Shown: piece after piece, positions 58,469 through 64,000 of the stretch
Position numbering within the stretch: position 1 is the stretch's first letter
How the letters are laid out: every line of letters begins with the position of its first letter
Assembly (NCBI GenBank): GCA_003243455.1
Contig: QFQS01000002.1
Location: 434,001 to 498,000 of the forward strand
Source: Cereibacter sphaeroides
GTDB taxonomy: Bacteria > Pseudomonadota > Alphaproteobacteria > Rhodobacterales > Rhodobacteraceae
Direction of reading: 5' to 3'
Length of the DNA stretch: 64,000 bases
Translations under genes and position numbers: made by a program
Notes under the pieces: model-generated
Told to the model about the DNA's origin: nothing
Database searches by the model: none
Seen by the model: only the letters and a program-made list of their open reading frames with translations

Positions 58469-60206
58469 CCGTGGCGGCCCCGTCCTCCGTCACCGCTTTG
58501 GGAGTTGCGGGCTTGGCGTCGATGGCGGCGCTGCGCGCGTTCAGTGGTTTGGCGCCCTCTTCCTTCAGCACGGCGTCGAGGCCCACTTCCAGCTTGCGCT
58601 TGATCCGCTTGGCCTGATCCGGCTCGGGGTCGAAAGACAGGGCGCGATGCCACTGAAATTCTGCCTCCAGCTTGCGTCCGACCGACCAGTAGACATCGCC
58701 CAGGTGGTCGGTGACGATGGGATCGACCGGTTCCAGCAACGAGGCCTTCTCCATAGGTGCCAGCGCCTCGTCATAACGACCCAGCATGAACAGCGCCCAG
58801 GCCAAGCTGTCGATGATATAGCCGCTGTCGGGCGAAGCATTGACGGCTTGCTGGATCATCCCCAACGCCTCGTCCAGGTTCTCGCCCCGCTCGACAAGGC
58901 TATAACCGAGGTAATTCAGCACCAGCGGCTGACCGGGCTTAAGCTCCAGCGCCTTGCGGAAATCGGCATCGGCGCGGTCCCAGCGTTTCGAACGCTCATT
59001 GCTGATGCCGCGGCTGTAGAAGATCACCCAATGCCGCTCATCCACGTTCTTGACCAGCGCCAGGGCGCGGTCATAGGCCTTGGACGCCGCGTCGAACTGT
59101 TCGTCCTTGCGCAGCATGTCGCCCAGCGAAAGCTGGACCAGGACGACATTTGGGTTGGTCTCGGCCAGCTTCTTTAAGACGGCAATCGCACCCTCTTTGT
59201 CGTCCTTGGCCCACATCGCATCGGCGCGGCCGATTTCGGCAGCGTAGAAGGCGGGGTTTTCCGGCGGGATCTGCGCATAGGTTTCAATGGCGAGGTCCGC
59301 TTGCCCCTGCTGCTGCAGCAGGCCACCCACCATCAGGATGCTGTCGGTGTGGTCCGGGCGCAGGTAGCTGGCCACGCGGGCATAGACCAGCGTATAGCCA
59401 TCCGCCGCCTCGCCGTTCAGCGCGGCGCCGACGGTAAAGAACACCTCGGCGATGCCGTCGGTCGCGTTCCGCGCCATGTCAAAGGGCACAGTCTTGCCCG
59501 CATCCAGTTGAGCACGAACGGCGTCGACGACCGGGTCCTGCTCGGTCCCGAATTCCTTGTCTAGCAGCGCGCGGGCGTCTGCATTGCGCTCAAGCTGGCT
59601 CAAGATCTGCGCATGGGCGATGACGCCGCGTCGCATAAGCTGCAAGTCGCCCGACATGAGCTTGTCCGCGCCTTCGAAATCCCCGACCGAGGCCAGCGCC
59701 AGCGCTTTGTGATACAGCCCGAAAGCCTCCAGCCCCTTTGTGGCTGCGATCTTGTCGAAGCCGTCAAGCGCCTCGGTCATGTTGCCGCTGCCTACCTTGG
59801 CCCAGGCGGCGACAAGCTGGTCCATAGCGTCGTTGATGCGGTGGCCGTCCGCCTGAGCCTGCAGGATTTCCTCGAAGGCTCCGCGCTTGGCCTGATCGGC
59901 AATGAGGGCGATGCTCGACGCCTGGCTTTTCAAGTCAAGCGCCACCACCTGGTCTGCGATGACTTTCGCGCCCTGGAAATCGCCCAGAGAGATGCGTCCC
60001 ACCAGCGCGCCGTCCAGAAGGCGCGGGTTGCCGGGATCGACCAGCAGCGCGCGGTTGAACCAGGTCGCCGCCTCGCGATAGTCACTGGCGATCACGGCAG
60101 AGCGTGCCGCAAGATAGGCGCCCGCGTCTTCGTCCGCTGCCCACATCGGCACTGGAGAGACCATCGCAGCAAGGGCGAGGGCAAAGAGCGGGCGGGACAG
60201 GATCAA
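58458..60206 (-). CDS. Secreted TPR-repeat protein
   Basis: 582 aa with a signal peptide (cut near AA23, MVSPVPMWAA). The rest is tandem TPR helices: DYREAATWFNRALLVDPGNP, EGAIAVLKKLAETNPNVVLV, QFDAASKAYDRALALVKN, RADADFRKALELKPGQPLVL, and DEALAPMEKASLLEPVDPIV with the last copies near 500. The C-terminal tail is Ala/Pro/Lys-rich. It is expected in the periplasm as a scaffold for protein assembly. Tetratricopeptide proteins at this place beside ispE and etf-QO are frequent in Rhodobacteraceae; the partner is unknown. Confidence 0.9.
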   Translation of the reverse strand: MILSRPLFALALAAMVSPVPMWAADEDAGAYLAARSAVIASDYREAATWFNRALLVDPGNPRLLDGALVGRISLGDFQGAKVIADQVVALDLKSQASSIALIADQAKRGAFEEILQAQADGHRINDAMDQLVAAWAKVGSGNMTEALDGFDKIAATKGLEAFGLYHKALALASVGDFEGADKLMSGDLQLMRRGVIAHAQILSQLERNADARALLDKEFGTEQDPVVDAVRAQLDAGKTVPFDMARNATDGIAEVFFTVGAALNGEAADGYTLVYARVASYLRPDHTDSILMVGGLLQQQGQADLAIETYAQIPPENPAFYAAEIGRADAMWAKDDKEGAIAVLKKLAETNPNVVLVQLSLGDMLRKDEQFDAASKAYDRALALVKNVDERHWVIFYSRGISNERSKRWDRADADFRKALELKPGQPLVLNYLGYSLVERGENLDEALGMIQQAVNASPDSGYIIDSLAWALFMLGRYDEALAPMEKASLLEPVDPIVTDHLGDVYWSVGRKLEAEFQWHRALSFDPEPDQAKRIKRKLEVGLDAVLKEEGAKPLNARSAAIDAKPATPKAVTEDGAATDGN

Positions 60207-60311
60207 GGGCAGGCCTCCGAATGCTATCGCGAAAGGCTACCCTTGTGCCTTGCCCATGTCCATGCGGGGCAGGACCCGGAAGGCCCGCCCAAGCACCTGC
60301 TCGCGCAAATG

Positions 60312-61967
60312 TCACATGTTGGGATAGTTTGGACCGTCTCCGCCCTGCGGTGTGACCCAGACGATGTTCTGGCTGGGGTCCTTGATGTCGCAGGTCTTGC
60401 AGTGGACGCAGTTCTGGAAGTTGATGACGAAACGCGGGTCCTTGCCCTGCTCGCTGACCACCTCATAGACCCCGGCCGGACAATAGCGCTGCGCGGGTTC
60501 GGCGAACTCGGGCAGGTTCACATTGATCGGCACCGAGGGGTCTTTCAGCGTCAGGTGCGCGGGCTGGCTTTCCTCGTGGTTGGTAAAGCTGAAGGCCACG
60601 TTGGTCAGCCGGTCGAAGGACAGAACGCCATCGGGTTTGGGATAGTCGATGGGGGCATAATCCTTGGCATGGCCAGTCGCCGCCGCATCGGTCTTGCCAT
60701 GCTTCAGCGTGCCGAAGATCGACAGGCCGAACAGGTTGTTCGTCCACATGTCGAAGCCACCGAACGCCAGCGAGGCCCAAAGCCCAAAGCGGGACCACAG
60801 CGGCTTGACGTTGCGCACCCGCTTCAGATCCTTGCCGATCGCGCCCTCGCGCACTTCGGTCTCATAGGCGGTCAGCTCATCGCCCGAACGACCCGCCTTG
60901 ATCGCCGCATAGGCGGCTTCCGCCGCCGCCTTGCCCGACAGCATGGCGTTGTGGTTGCCCTTGATGCGCGGCACGTTCACCAGACCGGCGGTGCAGCCGA
61001 GCAACGCCACGCCCGGCGCCACCATCTTGGGGATCGACTGCCAGCCGCCTTCGCTGATCGCGCGCGCACCATAGGCCACGCGCTTTCCGCCCTTCAGCAG
61101 TTCGGCCACCATCGGATGATGCTTGAACCGCTGGAACTCCATGTAGGGATACAAGTAGGGGTTCTTGTAGTTCAGGTGGACGACGAAGCCCACGAACACC
61201 TGGTTGTTCTCGATATGATAGATGAAGCTGCCGCCACCGGCGTTCGATCCCAGCGGCCAGCCCATCGTATGCGTCACCGTGCCTTCGCGGTGCTTGGCAG
61301 GATCGATTTCCCAGATTTCCTTCATGCCAAGGCCGAATTTCTGCGGATCGTGGTCCTTGGAAAGGTCGTATTTCGCGATCACCTGCTTGGCGAGGCTGCC
61401 GCGCACACCTTCGGACAGGAAGACATACTTGCCGCGCAGTTCCATCCCCGGCTCATAGCTTGGTCCCGGCGTGCCGTCGGCGTTCTTTCCGAACTCGCCC
61501 GCCACCACGCCCACGACCTCGCCCTTGTCGCCATAGATCAGCGCCGAACAGGCCATGCCGGGGAAGATCTCGACGCCAAGCGCCTCGGCCTGTTGGGCCA
61601 GCCAGCGGCAGACGTTCGCCATACTGACGATGTAGTTGCCGTGGTTGTTCATCAGGGGCGGCATCGGCCAGTTCGGGATGCGCAGATGACCGGCAGGCCC
61701 GAGCAGATAGAAGTTGTCCTCGACCACCTCGACCTTGATCGGCGCGCCACGCTCTTTCCAGTCGGGGATCAGCGCATCCAGACCCGAGGGGTCCAGCACC
61801 GCACCCGAAAGGATATGCGCCCCGACCTCGGAGCCTTTTTCCAGCAGCACCACCGAAAGGTCGGGGTCAAGCTGCTTCAATCGGATGGCGGCTGACAGGC
61901 CAGACGGTCCGGCACCGACGATGACGACATCATATTCCATCGCCTCGCGTACGATCTGGTCCGTCAT
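60312..61967 (-). CDS. Electron transfer flavoprotein-ubiquinone oxidoreductase
   Basis: 551 aa. Passes electrons from ETF (fatty-acid and amino-acid dehydrogenases) to ubiquinone at the inner membrane. FAD motif DVVIVGAGPSGLSAAIRL (13-30), the ETF-QO segments NYIVSMANVCRWLAQQAEAL and GCTAGLVNVPRIKGNHNAML, and the C-terminal 4Fe-4S ligands in RYCPAGVYE and CVHCKTCDI, with IVWVTPQGGDGP after it. Divergent from greA with a 234-base gap that should hold both promoters. Confidence 0.97.
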   Translation of the reverse strand: MTDQIVREAMEYDVVIVGAGPSGLSAAIRLKQLDPDLSVVLLEKGSEVGAHILSGAVLDPSGLDALIPDWKERGAPIKVEVVEDNFYLLGPAGHLRIPNWPMPPLMNNHGNYIVSMANVCRWLAQQAEALGVEIFPGMACSALIYGDKGEVVGVVAGEFGKNADGTPGPSYEPGMELRGKYVFLSEGVRGSLAKQVIAKYDLSKDHDPQKFGLGMKEIWEIDPAKHREGTVTHTMGWPLGSNAGGGSFIYHIENNQVFVGFVVHLNYKNPYLYPYMEFQRFKHHPMVAELLKGGKRVAYGARAISEGGWQSIPKMVAPGVALLGCTAGLVNVPRIKGNHNAMLSGKAAAEAAYAAIKAGRSGDELTAYETEVREGAIGKDLKRVRNVKPLWSRFGLWASLAFGGFDMWTNNLFGLSIFGTLKHGKTDAAATGHAKDYAPIDYPKPDGVLSFDRLTNVAFSFTNHEESQPAHLTLKDPSVPINVNLPEFAEPAQRYCPAGVYEVVSEQGKDPRFVINFQNCVHCKTCDIKDPSQNIVWVTPQGGDGPNYPNM

Positions 61968-62201
61968 GGCTCCTCCTTTTTTGCCTGGGCGCTTTCCCGC
62001 CCGGTATCCGAGATATGGCTGATCTGCCTTTGCCCCAAGCGGGCGGAAGCGTCAATCGTGACGCCACATCCGACCTTCGCCGATCTCGTTCGGCCCAATC
62101 CTCTTGCAATTGGGGCGATGCTGGGGTCAGTTGAAGTCTGATCGACGTTCAGCGCCGTGGCCTTCCCGGGCCGGGGCGCTGTCTTATTCATGTTGAGGCC
62201 T

Positions 62202-62672
62202 ATGGAAAAAGTTCCGATGACCCGCGCGGGCCATACCGCGCTTGATGAAGAGCTGAAGCAGCTGAAATCGGTGGAGCGTCCCGCCGTGATCCGCGCCATT
62301 GCGGAGGCGCGTGAGCATGGCGATCTGTCGGAGAACGCCGAATATCACGCCGCGCGTGAGAAGCAGAGCTTTATCGAGGGTCGCATCAAAGAGCTTGAGG
62401 GCCTGTTGTCGCTTGCCGATGTGATCGACCCTTCGAAACTTTCCGGCGCCATCAAGTTCGGGGCCACAGTGAAGCTGGTCGACGAAGATACCGAGGAAGA
62501 AAAGACCTACCAGATCGTGGGTGAGACAGAGGCGGATATCGAGCGCGGGTTGCTCAACATCCGCTCGCCGCTGGCCCGCGCCCTGATCGGCAAGGAAGAA
62601 GGTGATTCCGTCGAGGTGAAGACACCCGGCGGCGAGCGCAGCTACGAAGTGGTCAGCGTCCGCTTCGTCTGA
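62202..62672 (+). CDS. greA: Transcription elongation factor GreA
   Basis: 156 aa, normal length. N-terminal coiled coil that enters the RNA polymerase channel (ALDEELKQLKSVERPAVIRA) with the tip acidic pair in ARE HGDLSENAEYHAA, then the FKBP-like C-terminal domain (IRSPLARALIGKEEGDSVEV). It rescues back-tracked polymerase by stimulating RNA cleavage. ATG 62202 matches the family start MEKVPMT; a longer frame to 62157 is not supported. Confidence 0.96.
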   Translation: MEKVPMTRAGHTALDEELKQLKSVERPAVIRAIAEAREHGDLSENAEYHAAREKQSFIEGRIKELEGLLSLADVIDPSKLSGAIKFGATVKLVDEDTEEEKTYQIVGETEADIERGLLNIRSPLARALIGKEEGDSVEVKTPGGERSYEVVSVRFV

Positions 62673-62736
62673 GACGGACGGCGGCCCGAGGGGACGGGTC
62701 GCACGGAAAACAGCGCCAGGGATCGGGACGCCCGGG

Positions 62737-63759
62737 ATGCCGGATACGAATGAAGACAAGCCAGTCGATCTGGGCCGGTTTCCGCGGCCCACTGATGACG
62801 CGCGCCCTGGCGGATCGGAACTGGCTGCGGCGGTGCTGTCGCTGGTGTGGATCGGCTGCGTCGCGGCCTACCTGATTTTTGCTCCGGGTGAAGGCGGACC
62901 GCTTGGCCTTGTGATGACCGCGCTGGTGGTCTTTCTGCCGCTGGCGCTGATCTGGGTGGCCGTGACGACCGCGCGTTCCGTCCGCAACTTGCGGGACGAG
63001 GCCGGGCGGCTACAGGCGGCGGTGGATGCCATGCGCAACGCCTATGTGGCGCAAACGCAAGCTGCGGCTGCGGCCAGCCTCAAACCCTCGGTCGAAAAGA
63101 AGCTGGAAGAGATCGCGGCGGCACAGCGCCAGACGGAAAACGCACTGGCAACCTTTACCTCCCGCCGTGATCCGGCGCAGACGGTGCCCTCGGCCGACCG
63201 CAAGGCGGCGCTGGTGCCGCCCCGGCCAACCGGGGCCGATGAACAGCCCGCGCTGGCCCTTGGCACCCCGGCCGAAGAGTTGCGGCCGCCGCTGTCGATT
63301 GGCGATTTCATCCGCGCGCTGAACTTCCCCGAGAATGCCGATGACAAGGCCGGGTTCCGCGCCCTGCGTCTGGCGCTGGAGGATCGCACCACCTCCAAGC
63401 TGATCCGCGCGGCGCAGGACGTGCTGACGCTGCTCAGCCAGGATGGCATCTATATGGATGACCTGAAACCGGACCGGGCCAAGCCCGAGGTCTGGCGTCG
63501 TTTTGCGCAAGGAGAACGTGGCCGCATGATCGCGCCCCTTGGCGGTATCCGGGACCGGTCCAGTCTTGCCCTGACCGCCGGGCGGATGCGCGAGGATACG
63601 GTATTCCGCGATGCGGCCCATCACTTTCTGCGCCAGTTCGACCGCACCTTTCAGGACTTCGAGCGCAATGCGAACGATCAGGATCTGTCCGAGATGGCCG
63701 ACACCCGCACCGCCCGCGCCTTCATGCTGTTCGGCCGCGTGACCGGAACCTTCGACTAG
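62737..63759 (+). CDS. Uncharacterised membrane protein with coiled coil
   Basis: 340 aa. Two TM helices in the first quarter (about residues 28-48 and 56-75), then a coiled coil (NLRDEAGRLQAAVDAMRNAY, SVEKKLEEIAAAQRQTENAL), a Pro/Ala-rich linker and a conserved-looking helical C-terminal domain (IGDFIRALNFPENADDKAGF, AAQDVLTLLSQDGIYMDDLK, FQDFERNANDQDLSEMADTR). I do not recognise a named family; the C-terminus resembles uncharacterised Rhodobacteraceae proteins found beside greA. It starts 64 bases after greA and may share its transcript. Confidence 0.82.
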   Translation: MPDTNEDKPVDLGRFPRPTDDARPGGSELAAAVLSLVWIGCVAAYLIFAPGEGGPLGLVMTALVVFLPLALIWVAVTTARSVRNLRDEAGRLQAAVDAMRNAYVAQTQAAAAASLKPSVEKKLEEIAAAQRQTENALATFTSRRDPAQTVPSADRKAALVPPRPTGADEQPALALGTPAEELRPPLSIGDFIRALNFPENADDKAGFRALRLALEDRTTSKLIRAAQDVLTLLSQDGIYMDDLKPDRAKPEVWRRFAQGERGRMIAPLGGIRDRSSLALTAGRMREDTVFRDAAHHFLRQFDRTFQDFERNANDQDLSEMADTRTARAFMLFGRVTGTFD

Positions 63760-64000
63760 TCACCTCATCGTCAGGCCGTCACCGGGCACGATCCAGGACA
63801 GGCGCTCTTCGCTCAGGCTATGAGCCGTGGGTTTGTAGGTTTCGGGATGGTCCAGCGTGGCGGCGAAGAAGTGCATCTGGTCTGCCATCTCTGCGGACCG
63901 ATAGGCCATGGGCGTGCCACACACAGCACAGAAACGCCGCTCTACACCGGGAGAGGAGCGGTAAAGTGCAGGTTCCGCCCCGGTCCAGCGCCAGTGCCCA
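63760..64000 (-). CDS. GFA (glutathione-dependent formaldehyde-activating) family protein, partial
   Basis: Read backwards from the window end, a frame of 79 residues runs to a TGA whose complement is at 63760-63762. It starts inside the gene. ALYRSSPGVERRFCAVCGTP is the second half of the CENP-V/GFA zinc fold (Cys-x2-Cys with GTP), and TLDHPETYKPTAHSLSEERL with LSWIVPGDGL is the usual end. The first Cys set lies outside the window. Such proteins bind zinc; the named formaldehyde role is unproven for most members. Its stop is on the base after the previous gene's TAG. Confidence 0.85.
   Translation of the reverse strand, partial: GHWRWTGAEPALYRSSPGVERRFCAVCGTPMAYRSAEMADQMHFFAATLDHPETYKPTAHSLSEERLSWIVPGDGLTMR

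Noticed and set aside
59613..61895. Plus-strand frame of 760 codons
   Set aside because: Antisense to the TPR gene and ETF-ubiquinone oxidoreductase, which are both well supported.
1..64000. tRNA, rRNA or insertion-sequence transposase genes
   Set aside because: None was seen on reading both strands; a tRNA scan could still find a missed tRNA in the short gaps.

Overview
The window is a stretch of alphaproteobacterial chromosome, almost certainly from the Rhodobacteraceae and most like Paracoccus and its relatives. The evidence is the uniformly GC-rich coding, the many 4-base ATGA/GTGA start-stop overlaps, and family-typical neighbourhoods: pgsA-moaD-moaE; ftsE-ftsX-plsC divergent from an MJ0042 zinc-ribbon protein; argH-lptM-DUF2834-lysA; a TIGR02302 protein; DUF1523; the DgcN-DgcA D-glutamate pair; and a phaA-phaB pair for polyhydroxybutyrate. 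I see no plasmid, phage or IS transposase genes and no rRNA, tRNA or CRISPR array.

Layout. 1-2000: end of a DMT exporter, pgsA (phospholipid synthesis) and moaD/moaE (molybdopterin synthase). 2000-6260: P1-family peptidase and a class III adenylate cyclase with TolB-like and TPR parts on the minus strand, divergent from creatinase. 6340-9830: a secreted phytase-like esterase, an L,D-transpeptidase lipoprotein and a cupin. 9960-12980: panB-panC (pantothenate) and an M20 deacylase. 13098-20190: an unnamed operon of a coiled-coil protein, a 378-aa protein, an AAA+ ATPase, a 453-aa protein and two membrane proteins (the second DUF1523). A DUF559 nuclease gene bracketed by two long inverted repeats has been dropped between the AAA+ gene and the next one. 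20217-24565: pheT and pheS, separated by a lower-GC membrane-protein gene. 24640-28810: secreted protein, rplT, rpmI, small membrane protein, pyk, N-formylglutamate amidohydrolase, DUF1244.

29100-31410: an RTX-like acidic protein facing a small protein with the same C-terminal module, then azlC/azlD. 31411-34316: dat-dgcA-dgcN, a D-glutamate/D-amino-acid catabolic operon, followed by an AraC/GyrI regulator. 35551-39630: accA, a low-GC HNH-type gene, a proline racemase-superfamily enzyme with an unusual catalytic pair, and a PPOX flavoprotein. 39713-43434: tfoX-like, plsC, ftsX, ftsE and, divergently, the zinc-ribbon protein. 43536-50147: an SDR, the TIGR02302 membrane protein, lysA, DUF2834, LptM-like lipoprotein, argH. 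50169-55490: TlpA thioredoxin, tag, an EAL protein, phaA-phaB, an EamA exporter, a YdcH-like protein. 55592-64000: TrmN6-like methyltransferase, DUF2007, polyprenyl diphosphate synthase, ispE, a TPR protein, ETF-ubiquinone oxidoreductase, greA, an uncharacterised membrane protein and a GFA-family enzyme cut by the window edge.

Most of the window is housekeeping. The accessory signals are the DUF559/inverted-repeat element inside the AAA+ operon, the two lower-GC insertions (between pheS and pheT, and after accA), and the convergent RTX pair. The AAA+ operon is the best candidate for an undescribed system: a predicted cytosolic ATPase tied to a long coiled coil and to two inner-membrane proteins. 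Nothing in the sequence names its substrate.
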